The notes beneath the pieces are model-generated. The model saw only the letters and a list, made by a program, of their open reading frames with translations. It ran no database searches and was not told where the DNA came from. From positions 620,001 to 684,000 of the forward strand of contig SAXG01000004.1 in NCBI GenBank assembly GCA_012932865.1: 64,000 nt of DNA. Direction: 5' to 3'. The DNA comes from Amylostereum areolatum. Lineage: Eukaryota > Basidiomycota > Agaricomycetes > Russulales > Stereaceae. A program made the translations under genes and the position numbers. How positions within the stretch are numbered: the first letter of the stretch is position 1; each line of letters opens with the position of its first letter. Of this stretch, positions 12,343-23,310 are shown piece by piece.

Positions 12343-12790
12343 TTGGGCGTCGCTCATTCTATAACCTTTGCTATTTGTATTCGTTTTGTTGTGAGCCCTG
12401 ATATGGGTAGATCATCGTCTCTTACGTCCGGTGCTACCGATTTGTTGTTGTCGTGTCCCCTCGTGTATTGTACGTGTACTATCCGCTTCGTTCGATATGC
12501 GTCGTCTCTCGTTATAGCCATAGTGTCCGGATTGGATGTTACTTATGTTGGTGTTGGCCCCTTACACGAATATTTTTCTCCCCGTGTGCCATTCAAATCA
12601 TACATGAATCAGTTATATGCTGCAGATGATGCAAGGAAGTCTGATAGAGTACACGGGGCCTAAACTCAGGAGTCACAAGATAATATACACTTATCTACGC
12701 CCCTTCACACTTCGCAAGCGGAAGGGCCGGATGCTGTAACTTGAAGCCTGTGTTCATACCTACATCGTTGCGCGGACCTGTCACTGGCGC
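12343..12790. other. Convergent 3' spacer, forkhead / MZT1
   Basis: 448 bp between two converging genes. It presumably holds both 3'UTRs. No supported coding sequence, repeat or RNA gene was seen. Confidence 0.5.
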
Positions 12791-13173
12791 CTAGTATCTC
12801 CCCGTCGCCGTGTTCGGTCGTGACTGTCGCGATTTGGGGCGACCTTCATCGGGAGAATGTGCGTGTGATTGAGCATTTAACGCAGCCCCTTCTCTTCGCA
12901 ACTCTTGGATGACGGCCTGATTATCGTCGTCAACCTATCTGCAAAGGACAGTAGCGAAGAACTCACCGCCAGAGCCTCCGGGTTGACGCCACTCTCAATC
13001 ATGCCGACACACGTGGCGAGGGTCTCCTTATCCAGCTGCGTATTAAGAAGCTGCGATATATCGTATAAAACTTGAAAGATGATCAGACTCAAAGGGATTA
13101 AGAACGTATTGCTCGACCTACTGTCGAGGGTTTGTTGGGCGGAAGAGATCCGATCTGCCTCGCGCAGAGACAT
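12791..13173 (-). CDS. MZT1: Mitotic-spindle organising protein 1 (MOZART1 family)
   Basis: MZT1 is a tiny protein that binds the N-termini of gamma-tubulin complex proteins and helps recruit them to spindle poles. Model: complement of 12791-12916, 12967-13070, 13122-13173, giving 93 residues. The spliced product reads [20 protein letters not shown], then [20 protein letters not shown] and [13 protein letters not shown], the full MOZART1 core. The first intron (13071-13121) is 51 nt, in frame and stop-free, so an unspliced reading would insert 17 residues; the family alignment shows it must be removed. The tail after the core (about 27 residues, ending [12 protein letters not shown]) is basic and Ser/His-rich. 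The gene is easily missed by automatic annotation because of its size. Confidence 0.9.
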
Positions 13174-14390
13174 GACCGTTTTTAGTTGGTATCGGTTATC
13201 AATTCTTTACGACCTCCACAGGTTTTTACGTCCTTAATCTCGACTGGCTATCGAGGGGTGCGGTTGGACGATGGAGATGGGCGTTGGCTATAAGCGTGAT
13301 GGTGAGTAAGTGACTGACGCGTGACCTAACGCGTTCGTCACGGCTCACCGCGGCTCACGCCATTCCTGACAGTGAGCGTTAGCTATCGCCTCAAGGCCCA
13401 CCTTAAGCTTAAGGTGTGACATGGTGCTGATGGATTCAACGGTAACCGGGGTTCAAGAAATATATATGCAGGTCGATTGGAGGAAACACAGACGCAGTCA
13501 AGATACTGAGCAACATTGCCACGCGACTCGCATGGTTTGAGTCGCTTGGCCATTGTCTACCTTGTGAAAGCATTGACACATATTCTTTCGACATTGTATA
13601 CCCAGCCCAGCACCAACCCTTACATTGAGAAACGAAGCGGATTGAGATTTGATCGGGACGTTGGACGGACCGTGGACCGCCGCTTCCCCTTGTCTCCTTC
13701 GTCGCACGCCCCGCAACAGGCTCCGCATTCCAGTCCACTCCTCCTTCACACCTTCACGCCCCTTGAACCTTCTGTGCGGCGTGCATGCAGGAGAATCAAC
13801 ACGAGTACAGGAGACAAAGCACACAGCCATAAAGGATCCGATCAGACCTTCGAGAAGCCTTGAAGCTTGAAGCTTGAACTGGGTCAAAGCGTCAGCACCG
13901 CCGGAGCGCAGCTGCGCAAGTCCCATTTCAGATGCATGCCATGGTCTTGCACAAATTTGACCACATCTCAGTGAACCTCCTATGAAGACAATACGAACAT
14001 GTAAGCCTAAAAAACTATACATTCAAGAGATAATAGGATAGATGCAAGTCGAGTACATGCCTTTGTTCTTCTCGTGCAAAGTCCTTGTAGCCATGGGACG
14101 TCCGCCTTCAACACAAGGTGAGTCGTATCAGGAGTCCTTACAAGACAAAGGAACTTTCTCCTTTGACGTGCCATCACCCCCGAATTCAACGAGGACACGC
14201 GCCCTTCGCGTGGGTCGGTGTTCCCATCCCATCACCCGCAAAGCGCGGGCACGTGCAGTTGTGGCAAACACCCCCCGAGGACTGTCTGCATCTATAAAAG
14301 TGAGGACAAGGTCGCCTCCTCCTTTACCGTAGCCATCTCCACCATCAGCCCAGCGCCCCCTCCAATCGTGCCTCCTCCTTCAACCTCCCC
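13174..14390. other. Long divergent spacer, MZT1 / zinc-finger gene
   Basis: About 1.2 kb between two divergent starts. It holds clustered GTGAC/GTCACG words (13300-13380), a second short CTTGAAG run (13859-13879), and a GC-box-like and pyrimidine-rich stretch before 14391. ORFs here look like chance frames. No gene is supported. Confidence 0.5.
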
Positions 14391-16004
14391 ATGCAATCCT
14401 ATCATCTCACCTCCTTCCAACCAAGTCGAGGCGCACTTCGCGCCGACTTCAGAGTGTCCCCCACACAGTCGCTGTACGCCCGGGTCAACAACATCGAGAA
14501 GATGGAGATACCTGAGGTGATCCCTGTGAGAATCGCCCCCCGCATTCCTTCGTTATACTCGCCTTGCTCATCATGCCACAGAGCCAGTACAGCATCGACC
14601 GCCTGGGTTTGGCCTCCATGACCACCATGCCACGGCACCAAACAACCGATGTGCCATTCGACAACTTGAATCCCCTCCATGTTCCTGTCGCTCAGCCACT
14701 CCCCAACGGCTACGCCACCAAGACATACGGATATCCCCAGCCCAACGCCTACCAACAAGTGGATCAGTATACCCAAGCCACCGTGTACGACGAAACTCTG
14801 CAAGTCGCCAGCCACGGCTACGGATACCAGGACTACATCGACCCTTCGACGGCTCAACACCCACAGAAACACCCCTTCACTGACGTCCGCGACGAGCCCA
14901 TTATCGTCGCACTTCCCCCTCTCCCCCTCTCGCAGTACTTCAGTGTCCCCCATCTCAGACGAGAAGCAGCCTTCCGACACTAGAGTCGGTCTCGATTATC
15001 GGACTCTCCTCACATACGCATATCAGGATCCCTACTTCCAAGACTGGATTCTGACCGTCGCTGACCAGCTGCTCGAGCTGCGAACACAAGCCACTGGGAA
15101 CCCTGTGGGTACCCCATTATATGAGGCAGACCGTGACATCGTCGACAACGCGCAGCTGGGCAGCGGCACATACTTGGCGACAATGCAGGGCGGCCAAACC
15201 ACGGTTGACTTTGCCAGCCATGATGCCAATCTGGACGCCACTCGAGCCGACTACGAGGCCTCTGTCGCAGACGACAACGTCTCGGCTCAGGTGCAAGTCA
15301 CTACTTCCCATCCCGGTCAAACCACGCCGCCCTTCATGTCCTTGGACATCGACGCCCCCCAGGCTTGCATAACTCCCATGCGAGTGCCCTCGACATACCT
15401 AGCTCCCCCCACAGCTTCGCTGGTGGATAGTACGGAACTGCACCATCGGGTCGCCCAACAGGCGACCCAAAAACCCAACTCGATAAAACCCACGGACGCC
15501 GGGACCGAAGCGATGCTCCTGCCCGAGGTCGCCCAGCTTTTACCGAATCAGCTGGATGGGCCCAACGATCGGCAGACCATGACCGGCGTCCAAAGGAAAG
15601 AACGGACGAACCACAGGTCTAAGTCCTTACCTTATAAGAAGACCAACGCGTCCGTCGTGAAGCTCGTGACGGACAATGACGCCACCGACCGCGTCCCATG
15701 CCCTGCAGTGGGCTGCACGAAGACATTCGGACGCGACCACGAGATGCACAAGCACGTTCTGTGCAGTAGGCGCACCCGGAAGAGCGCTGCTCACATTGTA
15801 ATCCGCACTGAGGCAGTGTGGCAGCAGCTTAGCCAGAAGCCTAGCCTTAAAACCGACTTGCCGTGTGAGCAATGCGGTCGGATCTTCCTATGCAAGTACT
15901 CCCTGCAACGTCACGGGACCACCAAGCATGGGGTCAGTGGAGGGTCGGTAGCAGAGGAACCGGGGACGGAAGAGGTGGAAACGGAAGAGATGGAGGAAGA
16001 GTGA
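14391..16004 (+). CDS. C2H2 zinc-finger protein, putative transcription factor
   Basis: Model: exon 1 from 14391 (MQSYHLTSFQPSRG) to 14525, intron 14526-14581 (donor GTGAGA, phase-consistent), exon 2 rich in Tyr, Gln and Pro, then a final exon to the stop at 16004. The join between exon 2 and the last exon needs a frame change; removing 14885-14969 does this but the donor (GTCCGC) is weak. The last exon holds two fingers near the C-terminus: CPAVGC...HKHVLC (15699-15760, a C2HC-like variant) and a classical CEQCGRIF...RHGTTKH (about 15865-15930). The tail after them is Glu-rich (EEVETEEMEEE). The first 300 or so residues are low-complexity. It looks like a lineage-specific regulator; its targets are unknown. 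Confidence 0.72.
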
Positions 16005-17135
16005 GAGAAGAAAGAGCTGGAGGGCGAGTTGGGATGGTGGTAAGATGTCCGAATGCCCGTGGTTTTATACCGCAGACGCACCCATGCCTCCTCGCCCCAC
16101 TTTGCCTCCGCGGGCAACGGTGCGCCAAGTGCCATCCTTGTACCGGGGGCGGCGTTGTGTGCTAGAAGTAAAGGGTTGGAGGCGGGATGAGATGAGAATG
16201 GAGCTCACAAAGTTGTGGGCGCATTGTGGGCGCGCGAGGAAGTCGGCGAGTTTTCGGTTGCAAGGACTTTTCATACCACGGCTTCGGATTGCCAGTCGCA
16301 TTGGCGGCCACGGACAGATATTTCCTACTTGTTTTTTCTAGTTCGTGTTTCTCGCTTTCCGTTTGGTTTTCTACCTCGGTCCTGCAAAGGGTGACACGAA
16401 TTACAGTGCTTGTGATGGACACTTCCCTCGATTTGTCGGTACCGGACTCTCTGTCTGCGTCTCGGTTTATTATACGATTTGGCCTCGGATACGCGTCATA
16501 CGTACGAAAGTACGATCGATTTCTTGTTATCGAGTGGGGTGGGATACTGGATGTCGAACGTTGGACCGTGGACAAGCACGTCGAAGTGGGAGGAAAAAAA
16601 GACATACGCGTCTAGCTAGTATGTAGCACAGTACTGCAGTACTTAGACGATCAGATAATCACGCGTGCTGATCCGTCTCCGAGGCCGGAACCTGTCAAAG
16701 TCGCTCGCTTCTCCTGGTTCAATCCCAGCGTGGATAATTTGGGACGCGTCTGAAGCTCAAGTCCTCCAACCCCTTCTAGAACCACGGTCTCGAATAAACT
16801 CAGGATGGTGTCGAAACGAGGAAATGATACAATGTTGCCGATAAATGACGCCCCAAAGTGCAGCGTGCGCGCATGCTTACGAATTTGACAGCATACGAAA
16901 GCCGTGCAGTCTGAGCGAACGGAAGACGTGGGAGGACAATGAAGTAAAACAGGATCATGTCATTCCAATAGCTGGAGAATCGACACCCGCCGGTGCTCAC
17001 AGTGATGAGTGGCGGCGTCGGTCTGCGCCATGGCGGGCATGCCTATCAGGCAGAGCGACACACGAGTTACTCGTGGTTTAAACGACGATAGCAATATGAA
17101 AGCGAAAATAAGTCAACATTCGACCAAGAACCAGG
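16005..17135. other. Convergent spacer, zinc-finger / DPB2
   Basis: 1.1 kb between converging genes. Several ORFs of 60-150 codons overlap here on both strands, but none has recognisable motifs or splice-consistent extensions. A GGTTCAATCCC word at 16716 resembles a tRNA B box but has no matching A box or clover-leaf. Nothing else is seen. Confidence 0.45.
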
Positions 17136-19338
17136 TCAATCGTCCAACTCCATCTCAACCACACTGACAAGGTAGTCAGATGAAAAAGGACAGAAAACGA
17201 GCAGCCTAACAAAAACCCACCAAGCCTCCGACTCTCTCGTTGCAGGTGTATATGCTGAAAATGCATAGGAATGTCCAACGAAACTCCCGGGATTGAGAAC
17301 ATGACATCCTTCGTATGTCATACGATAGCTTTCGTACTTGTCTGCGAGGATTACCTGCACACATGTCGTCAATTTAACGGCGAATACGAATGGCGCATAT
17401 ACGTACAGCTGTGGGCAAAGGATACAGCCGCAAAGCATGGTCGTATTCCGACAGCACCGGTTGGATGTTGTTGGTCAAGGGTGTGAGATGGCTTTGGTCC
17501 AAGACTGATTGAACAAGCTTTACATTGTTTGAGCACGACGCGCACATAGAGGGAAAAAGGACACATACGAAGCGTTTCAAGTCGTCATTTCGAACGTTCG
17601 GCTTGACCCCCACGAGATTTCGAAGCATTCTTGCCATCATGTCTTCGCGGTATACGACGATCTCTTGGCCGAAAAACTTGATTCTGCACGGATTACTGGC
17701 AAATTGCATTTTGGGTACTTTGGCTTTCAGTCGTGTGGTGAAGGAGGACAGAATCGGCCTCCTTGGAAGGATAGAATTCGCGGAAAGGTCCAAGGGTCCT
17801 GGGACGAGCACAAAATGGGTATTGTGTGTAATAAGAGGGTACGATGCGATGAGGTCCGCAAGGGCATCAAACCCGTCTGGGATAGCCCGGTCAAAGAGGA
17901 TGAATAGCCTGGACGGAGACCACGCACCTTGATACTTTTGGATGTCACGACTGTTTCCCTGGGCGATACCGCGGCTGGTAAAGTTTCCGCACATGATTAT
18001 GACCTTCGGAATGTAGTTATTCTCCACGCAGTTATCAAACACTTTGCGGAGGCCTCGGAGCGTGTCTGGATGATCTAGCCAAACATCCGAGAAGACAAAG
18101 AACGTCATATCAGAAAAGTCGGTTTGTATCCGAAGGGCATACTGAGTCTGCAGAGAGTGAGACTGTTAGTTGCACGAAAAGCCTGCTAATGCGAAGTCTT
18201 TACATCTTCGAGAGGAGTCGTTGCTCCCTTGCCTAAGAAATCGATATGCCCGAATATTGATCTGCCCGTTGCAATATCAGATGATGTGTACGAGGTGTGT
18301 GGCAGGCCTTACCGTGCTGTTTCTCGGCTCTCGCACGGAGGATGTCCGACAGCAATCACGACGAACGTCGTGTTCTCGGTATAATCGCCTTCCACAAGCA
18401 CGAAAGAACCCTCTGTAAAAAGACCCTCGCTCGGCGTGTCCTTGAATTATGTCATCACATGCTCACGCAGTTCACAATCACGGTATACTCACAAGTTGGG
18501 TGAAGTCGAGCTCCACGAGGCCGTCCTGATCTTCAAGACATAGTTTTCCCTCCTTGGAATGCGCGAGCATACCAAACAACAGGAACCGTTCGCCCGCGCG
18601 TCCGAGGAGCTGCTTTGTTGACCTTATCTGGACCTTTTAGCCGTTTCTCATCGGTATAGCAAAGAAAATATCCAGCTCACTGTCAACAAGTGCTTCCTGT
18701 CTCTCGTAGGAATTGCTGAAGGAGTGAAGTGGTCGTTCCGCAGGATCGTTTGTCGTATGACATTAAGCCGGTCGCGTAACGCCATCACTCTGGACTCTGC
18801 AGAGCCCAGCACAGTGAGCGTGTTTGATCCCCTTCATGAAGTCAGCGCCACAGCGTTATGTTTGTAGAATGCAGGTGCGCATACTTTTCGAATGTGCCGC
18901 GCTCGTGGGACCAGTGCCAGGGAGGCATGTCGAAGGCATTCACGAAGAACAAGTGTCTTTCCGGGTCGAGATACCCTTCGTCCTTTCCTTGTTGCTGCTC
19001 CCCAGAGTTTTCTAGGGCCTCGTACACGCGTTTGAGGATGGGAAGGGACACCTTCATGAGCGCGTCTGCAAAGGCAATAAGCATTACTAGACGGATGTCC
19101 TTCTATAGGCCGACACTCACCATCTTGCTTATTGTATTCCTTCGCTATGAGCTCTACTGAGTATTCGATATCGTCGTCGTCGATGTCGTGTTCGTCCAGG
19201 ATTGATTCCAGGTAATCCAACTCGTCCGGGCCCAGAGCATGGCTATATTTACGAAAGACCTATACACGATTAGCGACGAGTCCTCCAAGCCCCGATATAA
19301 ATCACCCTAATTATGATTTGCTGACGAGGTGCAGACAT
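17136..19338 (-). CDS. DPB2: DNA polymerase epsilon subunit B (Dpb2)
   Basis: Essential non-catalytic subunit of the leading-strand replicase, linking Pol epsilon to the CMG helicase. Start at 19338 ([10 protein letters not shown]); after a 46-nt intron follows [19 protein letters not shown], the N-terminal helical domain. The C-terminal half contains the inactive phosphoesterase fold of B subunits: [61 protein letters not shown]. The end is reached by two introns (near 17359-17410 and 17160-17220), reading [14 protein letters not shown]...NPGSF, then an acidic tail EMELDD with stop at 17136-17138. The usual metal ligands of true phosphoesterases are not retained, as expected for the family. 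Exons between 18110 and 18840 were not fully resolved. Confidence 0.9.
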
Positions 19339-21016
19339 CTTGATGCCCTTGAGAGGTTAAGAGTCTGGAAGAGGATTGAGTTCGAAGTACTTGGAACAAG
19401 TTCGACCGCGCAGGATTCCAGATCGGACGCGACGCGTTTGTTTGCCTATGTTTATGTATGTAGTGGGGATGGGCAACGGTCAATTGCGCACCGTGACGCT
19501 TACGTCACTTTCCCATACGCCAAATTTCACTGACACCTTGTTTTGCGCCTTGCTCGGCACCCCCTTCATCATGTATAGTGATAATTCGCATTTGAAGACA
19601 TGGAGAGTCTTTAAAATAGTATTATTGCCCTGCATTGTGAGTTCCATACCTATTAGTGGAATGTGGAAGCCACAGCAGCCTCGGCAATACGGAAGCTCAG
19701 CGCGACTTCGGGTAAATCAGACGCGTCGAATATTTTGACGTGTCTGAGGACGGTGTCTCCAGGCCTGCGCTCGTCGACGCGCGACTGAAATCCACCCGAG
19801 ATCAACCCCTTCCGACAGCAGCAACAACTCGTCCCCTCTTCCGATTCTTTGGTGGCCTGGCACACTTATAGATACCGTCTATTTACACCAATCCCACACA
19901 TGAATAAGGGCTTCATCGCATACTGTTCATATGGGGTCCATTTTGGTAGTATTTTGACCATATCTCCCAGGATAAAGGGATGGAAAAAATTTCATCTGTA
20001 CAAATGATTTAAAGGTGTCGAAATAAAATTATCACCATTTTTAAAGATTTTTTCGGCCTCTGTGGAAGCTCATGTTGAGGATTGCATGGGGGAGCTGGGT
20101 GCGACAAGGTGCTAATGAAGTAAGGTACCGTGGGAACGTCACGCTATTCAATTGGTCGTTGCCCATCCCCATATGTAGGCATGACCTTTCAGCTGCAGGT
20201 CAATCTGCTCGGAGTGATAACTTCAATAAGTACAATCTACCACACCTGGTAGAATGAAATCAGGCAATAGTGTAATGAATGGTTCACTCGGTTGTGATAG
20301 TTCTCGACTTGAAGTGCGGGGCATAATAATTACACCATTACGGCAATCAAGGTCGAGTGCAACTACTTACTACTAAGACCAAAGCTACTGTAAGGACCGC
20401 CGCGCAAGCCACCAAAGAGGAGATAAAAAGCAGACACACTGGAGACAGGTGGAATGATACGAAGATTAGGAAAGGGAGACAAATCACGACGAGGTAGGAG
20501 GAAAGGGTACCGTAACGCCGTTCGGGTATAAACGCAATGTGGCTCGTTAGCGCACAGGCAGGCGGCAACAATTTGTCCCACCGCACACAAGGCAGGAATG
20601 CAAAGTAGCGAAGATGGACACCCGACCACAGATCGTCAGCCCGAAGTAAGCGTAAAGTACGGGGAAGGAGGGAGAATCGGTCCACGAGCGGGACAACGAG
20701 GAAGAAGATGAGGGGTGAGTACTCCGGGAAAGCTCTGTGACCGGCACACGTAGGTCAAAAGAATACAGCATACAGGGATGAGGGGATGACGTGAACAAAG
20801 ACAGTGGCTCAAAGTGTTCAAGGCAATCGTACGCTTAACAGGCTGGCCAGGCCCAAATCCAGCTGCAAGGTGGCAGGATAGGGGTATAAAGAACAGAGGT
20901 GGTGGATGAAGGAGGCAGATGTGTTAGGACAAGGGTACAAAGACAGAAACGCGAAGAGCAGGGAACGTGTATATGGGTCAAGATAAACTCCGACAGTAAC
21001 GAATGCATCAACGCGC
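19339..21016. other. Long spacer, DPB2 promoter to 3' end of a membrane-protein gene
   Basis: About 1.7 kb. The 19.9-20.1 kb part is AT-rich, unlike its surroundings. Minus-strand frames at 20347-20821 contain hydrophobic stretches but no family signal and may belong to the long 3'UTR of the next gene. A small Cys-rich frame at 19653-19865 is listed separately. Confidence 0.45.
19653..19865 (-). CDS. Possible small Cys-cluster ORF, unrecognised
   Basis: A 70-codon frame with a CCCC cluster (SCCCCRKG) followed by RPGDTVLRHVKIFDAS and an Ala-rich end, closed by consecutive TAA and TAG. Composition is protein-like, but there is no known family, no clear promoter and no splice evidence. It may be a relic or a chance ORF. 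Confidence 0.2.
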   Translation of the reverse strand: MCQATKESEEGTSCCCCRKGLISGGFQSRVDERRPGDTVLRHVKIFDASDLPEVALSFRIAEAAVASTFH

Positions 21017-22746
21017 CTAGAATCCGCCGTATGCGTCATCGTCATCGTACATGGTGCTGTACACGGTGTCGGGCCTCTTCGATTGGTCCTTCAGGTCACG
21101 ACTCTGAGCGAAATTGGACTGGATATGGGATGCGTGGCTGTTCACAGACGCGGGGAACTCGTTCGTGGCGGGCGACATGGGTTGCTCATGCATGTTGATT
21201 TCGGGTAGAACGGGAGGAAGACTTTCGACGCGAGTATGCGGGGAGACGACATAGGGCGACGGGAGAGCATCCTCGGGATCAGAGAAGGGCGAATGACCGG
21301 TGTTGGACGGGACGTGCATTCCCGAAGTGAGGGCAGTGGGTGGGGGAGAAATTGGCTCCTCGGGAACACCGCCGAGGACTGGTGCGGGGCTGCCCAGCTT
21401 GCGGGAGATCTCCTCATACTGAGCGGCCTGGAACGGAGTCACACTCGAACGGCTGAGGTCAGCGTAGTGCTGATCATCATCCATGCTTCCGTTGAACTGC
21501 TGACCATTGCCCATAGAAGCTTGACGGGCAAGCAACTGCCCGGACGATGGTTGACGGGTAATCGCGCCTTGAGGCGGCATGGGCATCCCGTAGTCCATGG
21601 ACGTATGATAGCTAGGGACGGTGCTGGAGATGGGCGAGCCCATGGGCTGCTGGGAGTACGGAGAGTAGAAATCGGGGGATGGTGGATTGAAGATAGCATC
21701 GCCAGGACCGAAGGTAGCGGGCTGGCCGTAGCCGGCGGCGACAGGATAGCCGTATGGGTTGGTCTCGTATGGACCACCAAGGGAGCGTTGGTGGGCAAGG
21801 GCCGGGCTGGCATTGTTGACGTGACGTTCGATCATGGTTGGGGGGCGAAGGTGGTTGGCACGATTTCCGCGGCCGGGGTCGAACATGGAAGCAGGCTCAG
21901 CGTCGGCCTCGAGCATAACGGATTGACGGCGAGCATCGTTGGCGCTCCAGACTTCATTGAGAGGATCCTCCTCGTTCCGGCGGCATTTGCGCTGAGATGC
22001 GGACTGAGCTACAAGCGACGGAGAACGAGAGCGATGACAGGAGACATACCATGAAGTAGACGATTGCGCCGATGATACCAATGGCAGCTATGATGGCAGC
22101 TACGACACCACCGATGATTATACCGGAGCTAGTGCCGCCCGAGTCAGACGACGACGTGCTGCTCTGTGTAGCAGAAGCCGAGGCTTGAGCCAACGTAGCA
22201 GCCTCAGACTGGATGATGATCTGGGTGCTGGTGGGGTTGCGGGTGACGGCAACCTGCGAAGGCAAAGTGAGAAGAGCGTCGGGTACACGCGGAATAGGAT
22301 GAAACAGACAGCAGGAGTAGAAGACGAAGATGGTGTAGAGGCCGATGCGATGGACACGGAGGTGGTGCTGGTTGCAGTGGGAAGCGTAGAGGAGGGAGTG
22401 GTGGTGGTTGCAGAGGCGGACGTCGAAGTGGGGGTGGCAGATGTCTGGGGGGTGGTTTGAGAAGTGGGGGTCACTAATACGACAGAAGCCGCGTGAGAAA
22501 TGAAGTTTGCGAGACAAAAAAGAACATACCGGCAGGAGCAGCAGATGAAGAAGAAGACTGCACACTCTGAACCGTCTGTACGACGGGGGCGGTAGAAGAA
22601 GCCGGAGCGGGGAAAGGAAAGAAAGGGGACGAGGCTGAGTCGGTCGTGGTCGACTGAGAAGGGAACTTGGGACCGTCGCCTCCACCGGCAAACTGCCGAG
22701 CACGATGTCCGCCGCGTCTGCGAAGGTGGTTGCCGTGAACAGTCAT
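21017..22746 (-). CDS. Single-pass surface protein with Ser/Thr-rich ectodomain
   Basis: Unrecognised orthologue; the architecture resembles fungal wall-stress sensors of Mid2 type. Start at 22746 (MTVHGNHLRRRGG), then a Ser/Thr/Pro/Ala-rich region that would be heavily O-mannosylated, split by introns near 22528-22470 and 22305-22250. A transmembrane helix of about 24 residues follows (begins SSGIIIGGVVAAIIAA, encoded near 22055-22130), then a basic stop-transfer RKCRR after an intron. The cytoplasmic tail of about 330 residues is Pro/Ser/Gln-rich with EEDPLNEVWSANDARRQS near the membrane and ends in an acidic YDDDDAYGGF. No classical N-terminal signal peptide is visible, so the helix probably serves as a signal anchor with the N-terminus outside, or an upstream exon is missing. 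It faces another single-pass protein gene across a 564-bp promoter. Confidence 0.75.
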
Positions 22747-23310
22747 GTCTTGCGCGAGCTTTGACGAGTTTTGGAAGATACGAAAGAGCGAGGGTGTAAA
22801 AGAACGTGAGGTAAAGAGAGAGTAGGACTGACGCGGAGGTCACGAAGGACGAAAGCCGAGGGATGCGGGCAGCGGCAGCGGCGGGTACGTCGTCGTCGTC
22901 GTCGTCGTCGTCGAGGTCAAAGAAACACAAGGCACATCCGTCCGCGTAACGCCGAGGTGACTGAGGGTGACAGGCTGTGACGGTCACAGTAACGGGGATC
23001 CGTGACAGATCAGATCTAAGTAAATCTCGCGTTTCGCCATTGGAGTTGGAGATGAAGTTCCCTCCAACACCTCGCCGATGCGGCACGGCCACGACGACGG
23101 CACGGCAGCGACAGGCCTGGGATGCGACCACGTTACTGGCTGGAGGAACTTTGTGGGTGCTGATGTTGACTAGATCAGGTTCTCCCTCGTGTGCGCGTCT
23201 CTCCCATGACGACGGCCGGACATGCACTTTGAAAAGCGCGTGAGGCTCGGGTACGTCCTCTCTTCAACGCGTTCAACTCTCCCGGTTTTCACTTTCGTGA
23301 CTTCGTCTGC
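22747..23310. promoter_or_regulatory. Shared promoter of two divergent surface-protein genes
   Basis: 564 bp between divergent start codons. It contains a CGT/GTC trinucleotide microsatellite (near 22889-22915), repeated GTGACGGTCACAGTAACG-like words (22970-23000) with a TGACGGTCA near-palindrome, and a pyrimidine-rich tract before 23311. Confidence 0.5.

Noticed and set aside
16640..16730. tRNA-like B box (GGTTCAATCCC)
   Set aside because: No A box at the right distance and no acceptor stem or clover-leaf could be drawn.
21236..22054. A 272-codon plus-strand ORF
   Set aside because: Antisense shadow of the GC-rich coding exon of the minus-strand surface protein; no family signal.
22118..23227. 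A 369-codon minus-strand ORF overlapping the surface-protein gene and its promoter
   Set aside because: Only its middle part coincides with real exons; the upstream part is low-complexity, includes the trinucleotide microsatellite and runs through good splice sites.
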